DNA from: Persicaria tinctoria | Lineage: Eukaryota > Streptophyta > Magnoliopsida > Caryophyllales > Polygonaceae | Direction of reading: 5' to 3' | Assembly (NCBI GenBank): GCA_037127255.1 | Contig: JBANSL010000013.1 | Coordinates: 14,776,688 to 14,840,687 of the forward strand | Length of the DNA stretch: 64,000 bases | In this document: positions 20,604 through 32,030 of the stretch, in pieces | Layout of the letters: the number at the start of each line of letters is the position of its first letter | How positions within the stretch are numbered: position 1 is the stretch's first letter | Made by a program: the position numbers and the translations under genes | Notes under the pieces: model-generated | The model's database searches: none | The model's input: the letters and a program-made list of their open reading frames with translations, nothing else | Told to the model about the DNA's origin: nothing

Positions 20604-23600
20604 ATGGATTTCCTTGAGATCCAAACCAAACAAGTGTGGTTTGTCACCACCTTTGCCAACCCGAAGGCCATTCCTGGTTCTTCCCTTTGTAGATCTTTCC
20701 AATCCCCTTCTGTGGGCTGCCTTTTGGGAGGGTTCTTGATAGCTGCCATTGATGGCCACCTATCAGTGCGCTGCTTGTACAGGAGCAGAGAAAGCAAAAA
20801 AGTAGGGAGAAACTACAGGAAAAGGAAGAAGAGATCTCGCAATCGGGGTTGGAAGAGAAAAGGATCGACGACGTGGACTATGAGAGGGGATGCATCTGGT
20901 GGGTGTACTCGATTCCGAGGCGGGATTGGGTTGTGGGAGGCCGCTTCTACGACTTTTCACCAATCGATTGGCAGAGGGTCTTTAAGGCCCTTGGTTGGTG
21001 CGACTCGGCTCAGGTACCATCTAAAACCTAAGGTGAGGGAGCAGTCCCTTCGATTTCTTCTAATTACCCTAAATGGCTGGGTGCTTTGCCTCCTGGCTCC
21101 TCTATCAGTGAAGGGGGCTCGCCCCCCTTCACCCCTCACATCCCGAAAGGGTTCCCAAAAGAAGTCGACTGAACAAACCTTTGACATGTTCTTTCTCAAA
21201 CTCTGGATTTTGAGTATTCTCAATTGTGGTTTTAGCTTGCTTTTGGATTATATCGTTCTGACACATCTCTTGGTGTATTTGCTGCACTATAAACAAAACC
21301 ACACCATCTACTGGTGTTTGATCAACCCCGTGACTGAGGCGTATGCCTCGTCACCCCCTACCTCCCGAAAGGGTTTGGAGCAAACTGTGGTTTTAGCGAC
21401 CTCTAAAACTCTATCCAACACTTATGTTGAGGGCGCAACCCCCATGGTGGACCCATTTGTGCTTTGGAACTCCGTAAGGTCTATGGACATCCGGGTGATC
21501 CTATGTTCTCTTTACACTGTGCTCTCAGGTATAAATTATCTATATTTTGTGTACATCCCTAATGATGCATTCTTGGTGTGTTTGATGACCAATCTCTCGA
21601 AAATCATCCTTTGCATTCTGGGGATGGATGGAAATAGGCTTGAGTATGATGATGTTGAGCAGTTGATTGATTCTCCTATTAAACTGTTAGGTAAAATCTC
21701 TATAAGAGTACTAAATAGATTAGTTAAATCAAGCTCTACTGAATTGTCATATGCTACTATTGTTGCTCCTCATATTCCTTTTTCTAAGGTATATGGGTTA
21801 GAGCAGCTAGGAGTATGTGACCCTGTTTCGCTTGATCCCAACATTTGCGAAGGTGATTTTCATGTAGTATATCTCACATTTTCCCAGCTGATGGGATTTT
21901 GCAACAAAGCATGTACAAGTGAATCATACTATAGCTTCAATAAGTTTATATGTGTTGGGTACCTTTCGATAGTGGGTATTCTTGAATTTAATTTAAATAA
22001 TCATGGTGATTATGGTTTATGTGCTTTGGCCAAACCACTTAGCATATATTCTAATTATTCATCAATTACGGCCTTCAAGAGAGAGCCTTCTTCTTCTTGC
22101 TGCCAATTGCATTACTCTGCTCTTTGTCTAGCCTTGCCTTCCACCTGTTTGGATGATGTTGTTTGTGTGAAGCATTTATTCATTAACCTCCCAATTCATC
22201 TAATATCTTCTTTTAATATTTATAGGCCTAAAAACTACTATTATCTCTCCTGTGTGAAAATGATCTTGTGTCTAAGGTTTGTTTGCCTTTGCAGTTGGAG
22301 GAATTTTTTCCTTCTTCACATGCACACTTCTTTATTCGTATATGGTTATGTACAATCTCCTTATTTATGTACAAATCTAAATTCTCATCAATCTATCTAT
22401 ACGAGTACGAGCAGCTCTTCCATGCTCAGTGACATATTTTCATTGATCACCATGAATGGGGAAATTAGTGTTGGTGTGTTGGTCTGTAAAACTGATCAGA
22501 TTGAAGGTGCAACTATTGTCATTTTTTGCGAAGTATGTATGTTATGTAATTTCAATCAAGTATGTAGGGCTTCTAGCTATGTAATGGAAACTACTGGTTT
22601 TGTGCTATGGTTTGTACCGTGTAGATATGGATGGACAAAGTATTCGATGAATTTCGGTATGAGTAAAAATTATGATTATATATATGCTTCTATGAGGAAG
22701 TATGATAGAAACCACTAGGAGCAAGGATCTCACTCCTAGGAAAAACCACTCAAGCAAGAATCTCACAAGAGGACATTGGTGGAGAATCTCCAAATATGTA
22801 TTCAATTCAATAATTCCAGTCCCCTTAGAACATGTAGCTGATTCTCCTTTTATAATGAAAAACTAGTAACTAACTCCTAATAATTAATAATAAAACTTAA
22901 TCCTAAATTCAGTAACTAACTAGGTAGTGGAGAACATGGAGGCAATGGCTAAAAATTAGGAAGTGGGAATGGGAAACTAGTAAGTAACTAACTAAATTCT
23001 GCAGGAAAGTGAAGATGTTAATTAAAACTTAATAGAATTATACTAGGGTTCGTATCAATGCATCCTCCTGGAAAAATCGCCTTGTCCTCAAGGCGAAACT
23101 TCAGTCTGGTCTACGTGACATTCCCTATTGCATCTCCCTCTGGTCCAAGGGATGATTTTATTGGATGTTCAGTGACCTTCAACATGGATGATAATGAGAG
23201 TTTGCAGATCTGTTGAGAGGTCCTATCCTGCTGAGGGCTGCTGTTTTGGGGGCTGGAGATGGGACTTTGGGTTTGCAGATAGTGAAGGCTGGATTGTGGT
23301 TGTAGGAAGGGAGATGGAGAAGGCAATGCAGCTGGGTACGAGTGGGCTGGTGGGTTTAAAGGTTTGTTAGGCACCTTAGGGATTTTTGTTTGTGAAAATT
23401 CTACGGTTAATTCAGCAACCTCCAATTTCTTTTCTACAACATCTTCTTCAATTTCTTCTGCTGGAGCCTCCTCCTCTGCTGTCATTGAAGAAGCCTTCAG
23501 AGGCTCCCCCTTTGCTGTCACTGCAGCAACCTTCATCTCCTTTTCTGCTGCTGGCTTCATCTTCTCTTCTGTTGCAGTAGTCTTTTCCTCCTCTATGACC

Positions 23601-24660
23601 ACATCAGCATCTTTGACTGCCTTAGTCGAAGACTCCTTAACCTTCTTCAAAAAATTATCCACCTCAGATGACAAAGCCTCTATACCAGCCTTGAGGCTAA
23701 CCATTTCACTGATTTCTTTTTCTTTTTCATCCCCGTCTTCTTCCTCTTGGATCTCCTCCATTACTGCTTCCCAGCAGTTCTCCAAATGCCTTAATTCGAA
23801 CTCCAATTTGCTCCCAGGAAACTTGGGTCTGCTCTCCCCATATTCAATCCATAACAACAACAATTCCCTTGCTTCTTCTATCCAGCTACGGATGAACAGG
23901 AACGCTTCTCCCCTAATCTCCATTGTAGTGGCTGGTTGGTGGGTATTTTGATGGTAGGTGTTTTGTGGATTGATAGCGTAATGGGTCGTCACCATCGGAT
24001 CGATGGCTCTGATACCAAATTGATAGAAACCACTAGGAGCAAGGATCTCACTCCTAGGAAAAACCACTCAAGCAAGAATCTCACAAGAGGACATTGGTGG
24101 AGAATCTCCAAATATGTATTCAATTCAATAATTCCAGTCCCCTTAGAACATGTAGCTGATTCTCCTTTTATAATGAAAAACTAGTAACTAACTCCTAATA
24201 ATTAATAATAAAACTTAATCCTAAATTCAGTAACTAACTAGGTAGTGGAGAACATGGAGGCAATGGCTAAAAATTAGGAAGTGGGAATGGGAAACTAGTA
24301 AGTAACTAACTAAATTCTGCAGGAAAGTGAAGATGTTAATTAAAACTTAATAGAATTATACTAGGGTTCGTATCAAAGTATTGCAGGAAAATCATGGTTT
24401 GGAGGTTTAACTGGTTGCGCTTGGCCATAGGGCAGTTTAAGGATGAGTTTCAAAGGTTATTGTTGATTATTAGCTCAGTCAAAGTGAAATGCTCTTGCCC
24501 GAGAGTTTCCAAGAAGAAAATTAATCATAAGGAGCCTGCGATGGTGGATTCCTACAGAATAAAAAGGTTAAAGTATATAGTTAGCCAGAGTAATATAAAA
24601 TTGATCCTGTATAACGCTAGGTTAAAAACTCTTTCTCATTTTACTTTCACAAATTGTTAG
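20604..24660 (+). CDS. Unrecognised long ORF in the LINE-2 ORF1 position (interrupted by an LTR element)
   Basis: An ATG about 105 bp inside the LINE opens a frame that runs to the LTR insertion at 22703. Skipping the insertion and one copy of its 5-bp duplication (resume at 24381), the same frame stays open to a TAG at 24658-24660, about 792 codons in all. The product is rich in Cys, Tyr, Ser and Leu with no zinc knuckle, no DUF4283 and no obvious coiled coil. In another frame, 20762-21031 also reads protein-like (ERGCIWWVYSIPRRDWVVGG), so an early frameshift is possible. Function is unknown. The position argues for an ORF1 (RNA-binding) role, which is inference. Confidence 0.55.
22703..23057 (-). 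repeat. 3' LTR of the young non-autonomous element
   Basis: 355 bp, the downstream LTR in the element's own (minus) orientation. It appears identical to 24021-24375. Confidence 0.95.
23111..23995 (-). CDS. Single intact ORF of the young LTR element, unknown function
   Basis: 294 codons from the first ATG after the primer site (23995) to a TAG at 23113-23111. The frame is open further upstream into the LTR, but that start would lie inside it. Residues about 20-110 are helical (SWIEEARELLLLWIEYG, LRHLENCWEAVMEEIQ). Then comes a very acidic run, a Lys/Glu/Ala-rich region suggestive of coiled coil, and a Pro/Ser/Gln-rich tail. There is no zinc knuckle or protease signature, so it is not a recognisable Gag. 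It could be a divergent Gag or a captured host segment. Confidence 0.7.
   Translation of the reverse strand: MVTTHYAINPQNTYHQNTHQPATTMEIRGEAFLFIRSWIEEARELLLLWIEYGESRPKFPGSKLEFELRHLENCWEAVMEEIQEEEDGDEKEKEISEMVSLKAGIEALSSEVDNFLKKVKESSTKAVKDADVVIEEEKTTATEEKMKPAAEKEMKVAAVTAKGEPLKASSMTAEEEAPAEEIEEDVVEKKLEVAELTVEFSQTKIPKVPNKPLNPPAHSYPAALPSPSPFLQPQSSLHYLQTQSPISSPQNSSPQQDRTSQQICKLSLSSMLKVTEHPIKSSLGPEGDAIGNVT
24021..24375 (-). repeat. 5' LTR of the young non-autonomous element
   Basis: 355 bp, the upstream LTR in minus orientation, next to the tRNA-Met primer-binding site. Confidence 0.95.
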
Positions 24661-25070
24661 TGGGTAAGAGTTTGATATGTGTCTATACAATAGAGTGTGA
24701 AAATGCTTCTAATGCAAGTGAGGAGTTACTAGAAGCAATTAATGTGCTGAGTAAAGAATTTTTAAGTTGGCCTAACCATGTGATTGGGGCTTACTCTTTT
24801 GACAATAGTGCAAGGAATAATATGTTCATAACTCTCATGTCAAGTATAAAGGATTGCAGAGAATATGGGAAGCGGCTAAATGACGTTGATCTCATTATCA
24901 TTAATAGAGTAAGGAGTATTAGACGAGTTGACTTTAAGTACAAAAACATTTTCTATGGCCGAAAGGTAGGTTTTTGTATGAGTAAGTGTATCCTAACTTG
25001 GCAACTAATCCTGATCCTTCTTCAGAAACTAAAAATTATTAGTGAAAGGGATCATCAAAAAGTGAAATGA
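24621..25070 (+). CDS. Small ORF overlapping the ORF1-like frame and ORF2 of LINE-2
   Basis: This frame is open from 24621 to a TGA at 25068-25070 and overlaps the end of the ORF1-like frame by 40 bp. The product (about 140 residues; SEELLEAINVLSKEFLSWPNH) reads like genuine protein but belongs to no family I know. It may be the true C-terminus of ORF1, displaced by one frameshift. Its stop overlaps the ATG of ORF2 (ATGA at 25067-25070), suggesting coupled re-initiation. Confidence 0.45.
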   Translation, partial: VKNSFSFYFHKLLVGKSLICVYTIECENASNASEELLEAINVLSKEFLSWPNHVIGAYSFDNSARNNMFITLMSSIKDCREYGKRLNDVDLIIINRVRSIRRVDFKYKNIFYGRKVGFCMSKCILTWQLILILLQKLKIISERDHQKVK

Positions 25071-28000
25071 AAGTTGGCTCTTGGAATGTAAGAGGGATGG
25101 GGAGACCAAATTTTTGGGCAGAACTTGGTACCTTCTGTAATATTCAGAGAATACAAGTGATGGCGATAATGGAAACTAAATCGGATAAAGTTTCGGAAGA
25201 TAAAATGTGGCAATCAGCGGGTTTTGATGAAGCATTTTGGGTGCCTGCAATAGGCAAATCTGGAGGTATATGGGTAATGTGGAAATCTCAATTACTCACC
25301 CATGAAACTATTACAATAGACCACCATAGTCAACGCCACATTTGTGCTATATATTCTAACTCGGATTTAAACTTTCGGTGTCAAATTCTGTTTGTTTATG
25401 CTCCTGCACAAGATCGAGATAAACCTCTTTTCTGGGGAGAAATCATTGATAAAATAATTTGTTCCAGTCTCCCGAGCTTGGTGGTGGGAGATTTGAACGA
25501 TATAGTCTCAAGTGAGGATAAGGTTGGTGGTGCACAAGTTTCCTTAGGGAGACTTCAAAGATTAGCGGAAGTTAAAGACAAATGTGAACTTGTTGATCTC
25601 CCATTTATTGGGAATCGATTTACATGGAGAAAAAAGAAAGATGGACCTGATAACATTCATGAACGGCTTGATAGAGTTCTAGTCCAAAATGAGATTCTTG
25701 TACAATTTCCGAGTATTCACATTACCCATCATGCGTTCTCGTCCTCCGATCATTGTCCAATTACTATAAATCTTAGTGTAGGAAACATTCCTCCGGCTGC
25801 CCCATTTAAATTTGAGAACATGTGGTTAAAAAGAAAAGATTTGAGAAATATAGTCAAACAAGCGTGGCGAGCTAACTGTGGAGGTTCCGCAATGTATCAA
25901 TTAGTCTTCAAAACTAAGGTTCTGAAAGCAAAAATTAAAGCTTGGAATCAGAAAACTTTTGGGAATATTTTTAGACAATTAAGGGAGGTAGAAGAAGAAC
26001 TCATTCTCATTCAAGGAAATCTTAGTCATGTATCTGATGCTATCACAGCATCAAAACAAAGAAATTTATTAAGGAAAAAAGAAGCTTTAATAAAATTTCA
26101 TAAAACATACTGGAGCCAAAGGGCGAAAACCAAGCATATAAAACTGACAGATACTAATTCAGGGTATTTTCACAAAATAGCATCTGGGCGAAGAAACAGA
26201 AAAGTAATTAGACATATTATATCCGAAGATGGTACTCAAATAATAGGTGAAGAAAACATTAAAAACGAGATTCAACATGACTTTGAAAAACGTTTTAGGA
26301 AAGAAAGTAGCAACCATTTTGTGGGGAGTAGCCAGTTAGATTTGATAACACCAGAAATAAGCGATGAAGATAATTGTGAACTCATAAAACCTATCCTCAA
26401 TAGTGAAGTGAAAAATGCGGTGTTTAGTTTGGGAAGAAATAAGTCTCCGGGGCCTGACGGATTTACTGCAGAATTTTATAAGAACTTCTGGGACATTGTG
26501 GGTCCATCCGTAATTAGAGCAGTGAAAGGTTTCTTTCTTTCCGGAAGGATTCTCCGACAAATAAATCATACATTTATCTCATTACTTCCTAAGGTAGATA
26601 ACCCTAGTACAACCAGTAACTACAGGCCAATTAGTTTGTGTACAACTCTTTATAAAATTATATCAAAAATACTTACAGAAAGACTAAAAAAGGTTATAGG
26701 GAAAATGATTCATCCCCTGCAAGGAGCATTTGTAGCAAATAGAGCTATTCAGGATAATGTTTTGATAGCTCATGAAATTTTTCATTCTTTTAAAACACGA
26801 AAAAGCATATGATCGGTTAAATTGGGACTTTGCGATAGAAGTATTGCAAAGATTTGGCTTCCACCCAACTTTTGTAGGTTGGATCAAAGAATGTATTTCG
26901 ACAGTCTCCTTCTCACTCCTTGTGAACAGCTCCCCTACGAAGTTGTTTGTCCCTTCTAGGGGAATTCGTCAGGGTGACCCTATTTCCCCATTCATATTTA
27001 TTTTGGGAGCGGAAGTTCTAGCAAGAAGATTACATCAAGAATCCTTAATGCCAATGAGTAAAATAGGATTTAACTTTGGGCATAATGGCCCTCGGGTTCC
27101 TTTTCTTGCCTTTGCAGATGATATTATCATTTTTGCTAAAGCATCGTTGAGCGCCAGTCAGAAAGTCAAAGAAATAATAGATGAATATTGTAAACTGTCT
27201 AGACAAAAGGTGAATTTTCACAAATCAACGCTTCAGACAACAGGGGGTGTTCCCAGCTCCAGAATTCAGGTGCTACAAAACTCTTTACAAACTCCTCATA
27301 CGAGGGTACTAGAAAAATACCTAGGGTGTCCCATTATTAATGGAAGAGTTAACAGAACGACTTTTGAAGACATAATAAGTAAAACTAAAAATCAATTAGC
27401 AAAATGGAAAGCAAACTCCCTTTCTCAACAAGGTAGATCAATTCTCATTAACTCTAATTTAACAGCTAAACCGTTGTATGCAATGCAGAGTTTTATGCTC
27501 CCATCATCCTTGCATAAAGAATTGGACCAAATAAATAGGAATTTTTTCTGGAATAAAGATCTTCAATATAAACCGCTTATAAGCTGGGATAAAATATGTA
27601 AACCAAAGAGGAAAGGTGGATTGGGTATTAGAAAAGCTCAGGTGATGAATGAGGCACTCCAGATGAAATTACTATGGAAAAATCTTGCGGAACCAGATAA
27701 TATATGGGTAAAAATTATTCGGCATAAGTATTTACGAGAAAATGACATCTTAAATTATGAAAGGGTTAAAAACTCCTCTTGGCAATGGAGAAATGCTGCT
27801 TCACTAATCGATAAATTTAAAGACGGACTAATTTGGTCTATTGGGAATGGTAGAACTGTTAGGTTTTGGAAGGACCCTTGGATTTCTTTAAAACCTCTCA
27901 TTAATATGGTTAATTCCACAAAGATTACTGATGTTGATGCCCGTGTTAGCAGCTTCATATTGAATGGGAAATGGTGGGAGGAAAAACTAGAAGAAGTTCT

Positions 28001-29147
28001 GGATTCTGATTGGGTAAAACGAATAATGGATATACCTCTTCCCGTCCACCAGATGTCGGACCGGTTGTATTGGAGGATGGACAAACAAGGATGGTTTACG
28101 ACATCTAGGGCTGTCAATCTCTTATCAAACAATGAGGCTTTTGATGACAACCCATGTAATTGGATTTGGAAGGTGAACACGTTGCCTAAAATCAAGAATT
28201 TTCTCTGGAAAATTTCTCAGAATGGATTACCTACTAGGGATAGATTAAGCAGAAGAGGAGCATCGATTTTGAATGTTTGCGGTTTCTGTAATTCGTATGG
28301 GGAAGATGAGGTCCACTTATTCACAAATTGCCTTTTTGGACAAAGCCCACTCTTAAAAACTGAAAAATGTGCAGAAGTGATCAACAACCTCTCTTATCAA
28401 AATATGAACGGCAAGGCTATAATGGAATGTCTAGGTCAATGCTTGAATAAAAAAGAAAAGGAGGAAATGGCAATAAAATGGTGGTCGATCTGGTATTACA
28501 GAAACCAAGTAGCATTTAGAAACCTAAAAGAACCTTCTCAAATAGAGGTACAATCTTTCCTGAAATCTGTCATGGAAAATTGGAGAAGGACAACGATGGA
28601 TGAAATAGATGATGGAGTAATGACGTCTGGCTATAAAGTTTCCTCGGGTCGTAAACTAAGCAGAAAGAATGTCAAATGGAGGAAGCCGGTGAATGGTTAT
28701 CTGAAATTAAATTTTGATGGAGCTATAAGTGGAATTGAAGGAGCTAGTGCAGGATTTATAATAAGGAACTGGATGGGAGATGCTATTAAACTAGGTTATA
28801 AGGAATTAGGTGTTATTTCCCCGCTTATGGCGGAGACGATCGCTCTTAGAGAAGGAGTTATTGCTGCAAAGGAAAATAATTATCAAAAGCTCATTATTGA
28901 AGGGGATTCTCAGATTGTCATAAATCATCTTAAATCAAAAGTCCCTTGTCCCTGGGAAATTGAATTGATTATGGGAGATATCAAAGGTCTATTGCAGGCC
29001 TTTCGGGATATCTCCTTCTCCCATGTGCCCCGTGAGGGTAACAGGGTGGCTGACAAGGTTGCACACCTTGACCGTCCTGTTAACGGGTTGGCACTGGAGT
29101 CTCACCCAGATCTTTTAGATCTCATCCGTCGGGATGCTATCGGTTAG
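25067..29147 (+). pseudogene. LINE-2 ORF2 (endonuclease, reverse transcriptase, zf-RVT, RNase H), one frame break
   Basis: The polyprotein nicks target DNA and reverse-transcribes the element RNA. Endonuclease motifs are all present: SWNVRGMG at the N-terminus, METK, VVGDLND, NRFTW, HERLDRVL, SSDHCPI. Reverse transcriptase has SPGPDGFTAEFY, NYRPISLC, GIRQGDPISPF and FLAFADDIIIF. The zinc-finger region reads CGFCNSYGEDEVHLFTNC. RNase H has NFDGA, AETIALREG, EGDSQ and PREGNRVADKVAH. The only break is near 26800-26812, where the segment between EIFHSFKTRK and EKAYDRLNWDF is shortened and the frame changes. Apart from that it reads as potentially functional. Confidence 0.9.
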
Positions 29148-29202
29148 GATTTCCAACCGAATTCTTACCTAATCAAAAAAAAAAAATCTATATCTTTTAA
29201 AA

Positions 29203-31140
29203 ATTAATTATATATTTACAAAAACTTCACGAAGCAATAACCGAAATTCCGTTCGCTTCTTCGCTCCTCTCGCCCTCTTCGATCAATCTTGCTGCGGATC
29301 GAAGAGGGTCACCCAAAATCGACAGAAAATTTGCTATTGAATAGGGTCGACGGAGACGCCGTTATTGAAGTTAGAGACTTGGCTGCTTCGCTCCTCTCAC
29401 CCTTTTCAATCAATCTTGTTGTTTAGGGCTGTATTCGCTCTCAAGTTGGTCATTCAATTCTCTTCTGATACTTTATTTGGCTGAAATTTTAGAACGGTTG
29501 GGTGAACTAGACTAATCGAATCCCCTAATTTGGTTGCAGACCTTCTTTGGTTGGCCTCTCGGTGTAGGGTCTTCGTTTTTTCTCACGAAAATCGCCCAAT
29601 TGTACTATGGTATGTCTTTCTCTCTATGCTTAATTTGTAACAGGGATTCCATATTAGTGTGATCAGTTTCTGCACTTCTATTCTCTGCTTGTATATTTTA
29701 ACATTTGTAATAGGCCTTAAGCCTAAGTTCTGTGTTGGGCTTAGGACTCGTTGTTGGGCTCTAAGCCTTTATAGGTTTAGTTTGTTATTTAGTCCGGTTT
29801 ATAGCAAAACCGGTTCAGTGATTTAATTCCTGTTTGAACCCTTGGTTCCTATTTGTAACCTGCGATAGCAGATCAGTTGGGTATCAATCAAATTATAGAA
29901 AACATTCCAATCCCTAAACTCTCTCAAATCAAAACCTAGTTCTAGATACCTTCGAATCGACCCTTCTTCCTTCGTGGTTGATTTCTAGGCCTAGAATACT
30001 CACCTTTGAGCTCATCAATTGAGTTTCTAGGCTGAGATCTATCTTTTGTTCTTCGTTAATCGACAGATCGGTTTCAATAGCATCGAAGGACGGTATTCCC
30101 GTCTCATAATTTATGACAGTGATATGTGCTTGATCCTTTTTAGTTTCGGATGGTAAAGAATTGTATCATATGGGCTAAGATTAAGTCCTCTTCTGGTGGA
30201 AAATTTCATTTGTTGTGATTGTTGAATTGAATTTAGATATGATTCTCTTAGCACCTAGGGTTATAGAGTTTCCAGCCATTTTTTTGAATGAAGTTACAAT
30301 GAGTATTAGAAGCTAGGTTTGCTTTTATCTAAGGTGTAACTTTAGATGCTAATTGGGCACTAGAAAGCACATGCATAGATTTTTTATTACCCATATGTTG
30401 ATTAATCAAGACCATATAGAGATGGTTATGGAATTAAACATGGATGTGCAGAGCATAAAAAAACGGATGTCAAATTAAGTAAAAAAATTGATGTGGAAAG
30501 ACATATTTTTACTACTGAAAATAGAGATGAATGCATAAAATTACTGGTTGGATGTTTTTACTGTTGAAAGAGGTAAGAATCATGACAACTGAATGCATAA
30601 AAAAACAATGATAGAAGAATTCAATAAAAGAGAAAGACATATTATTAGTGTTGTCAACAGGGTTGATTAATTACTATTAACTAATACTCCAACATGGTTG
30701 GAGTAGTAATGAAACATGGATGTGCAAAATCACGATGTTAAAGAATGGGTTGCAAATGACTACCTAGTATTATTTTTTTGTAAAAAGTGGCAAATGACTC
30801 GCTAGTTCTCTCAATATTTCCTGCTGAATTTTTTTTTTCTTATCAACTATCAGAAATTATCGCAAGTGCCCTCTGTGATTTAGATAGGATAGTTAGTACA
30901 TTTACAATCATTAATCCTCTTAACCTCTTAGTTAATGAAATTGAGAGTGTTGTAAGTCGATGAAAGTGGTTAAATATTGACTTTTGTTGTTATTTAGACT
31001 CTATTATTTTGACGTTTAAAAATCCCTGTAGGTGCATTTTTATCTTTGGTTCGTATTTATCAAGTCTGTTTCTAAGCATGTTTTGAATTATTGTTATATA
31101 GCATTTTGATTAACTCTTTTTTTTTTAAATCATTATAAGG
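29203..31140 (+). other. CACTA-1 interior without recognisable gene; possible LTR-like fragment at 29706-30118
   Basis: At 29230-29420 the segment CGCTTCTTCGCTCCTCTC...TCAATCTTG is present twice in degenerate form. From 29706 (TGTAATAGGCCTTAAGCC) to about 30118 (CATAATTTATGACA) the sequence looks like an LTR, with a TATA-like CCTTTATAGG inside, but no 5-bp target duplication or partner LTR was found. The rest is AT-rich with a repeated GCATAAAAAAAC/AAAGACATATT pattern and no gene. Confidence 0.35.
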
Positions 31141-31143
31141 GTA

Positions 31144-32030
31144 TATATGATGGATCGAAAATGGATGTCAATGAACCGTTTGGCTAAGGAGTATAGAGCA
31201 GGAGTAAATGATTTTATTAAGTTTGCATTAGAGAATTCGAAAAACTCTAGTGCTACACTTCTATGGGAAAAGAAGGTATGAAAAATCGTCTATGGTTTGC
31301 AACTTATAATGAAGGGTAAGTCATTATTATTTATCTTAAACTGTAGTTACACTTTCTATCTTAAATTTAACAATACCCTTCATGGATTAAATTTATTGTA
31401 GGAATCATTGGATGTTGGCTCTTATAAATCCATTGGACAATATCGTTTATTGGTGACGTTAGAGAAAATTTGAGAGCTATGGTGGACAAGTAAGTTATTT
31501 ATGTATTTTGGATCTTAAATTAGATACCTATATGTTCATATTCTAATTTACAAGTGTAAAATGACTCATTGTTGTTTTCCAGTGCTAATTTAATGTTTTT
31601 AACCAATATCAACAAGCTTAATAGAAAAAAGACACGTTGGATTAAAATTTCGGTAAGTCTGCCTAGAAGTGTTGTATATATTATTTTAGCATCACGTTGT
31701 TTTAAGTTGACATGTTTTTTTTTTAATTGTATTTTTGACGTGTACTAAACAACCAAACAATAACGATTGCAGTCATTACATATGTCGATACATGAGAGAG
31801 ATTATAGATCAAAGGTGCACCATTGTCCCTATCATGGTAACTATATAACATATTGGTTTTTATGTCATTGTCAGATATACATAATGTTAATTTTTGTAAG
31901 TGTTGACTAGTAATATTTTTTATTTTCTAGTATTTTCGAGATTCAAGGGAAGTCTAGGACAAATCGAATCTTGATGAGTTACGAGAGGAATGGCTACAAT
32001 ATTTGGACACACAAAGGTAGCTTGGAAGTT
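31144..32030 (+). pseudogene. CACTA-1 gene remnant: transposase-associated domain and Ulp1-like C48 protease exons
   Basis: The exon near 31150-31280 reads MDRKWMSMNRLAKEYRAGV...FIKFALENS, matching the start of the plant transposase-associated domain found at the N-terminus of CACTA proteins. Downstream exons, separated by AT-rich introns, match the Ulp1 (C48 cysteine protease) fold of such elements: HWMLALINPLDNIVYW near 31407, KKTRWIKIS near 31628, HYICRYMREIIDQ near 31776, and EEWLQYLDTQR near 31987. Some frames carry stops. Ulp1-type proteases remove SUMO; their role in transposons is unproven. Confidence 0.75.

Larger units (their letters stand above)
22703..24375 (-). mobile_element. 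Young non-autonomous LTR retrotransposon (1.67 kb)
   Basis: Two 355-bp LTRs (22703-23057, 24021-24375) look identical by eye, start TGATA and end TATCA, and are flanked by the target duplication AAGTA (22698-22702, 24376-24380). On the minus strand the 5' LTR is followed by the initiator tRNA-Met site TGGTATCAGAGC (24017-24006), and a purine-rich tract CCAGGAGG precedes the 3' LTR. Only one ORF is present and there is no pol. The identical LTRs mean a recent insertion, driven by enzymes supplied in trans. Confidence 0.95.
20497..29185 (+). mobile_element. LINE-2: long L1-type LINE, nearly intact, split by an LTR element
   Basis: It is flanked by the 17-bp duplication ATCTATATCTTTTAAAA (20480-20496, 29186-29202) and ends in 13 A's. 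Without the nested 1.68-kb LTR insertion it is about 7.0 kb. ORF2 has all endonuclease, reverse transcriptase, zinc-finger and RNase H motifs with one frame break. The region upstream of ORF2 holds a very long open frame that does not resemble the DUF4283 ORF1 of LINE-1. So LINE-1 and LINE-2 are different lineages. Confidence 0.9.

Noticed and set aside
23364..23951. Plus-strand ORF of 195 codons in the young LTR element
   Set aside because: Ser/Thr/Phe-rich reading of the complement of the Lys/Glu/Ala-rich minus-strand ORF.
29706..30118. Solo LTR
   Set aside because: TG and CA ends and a TATA-like box are present, but no 5-bp target duplication or partner was found, so it is only noted as LTR-like.
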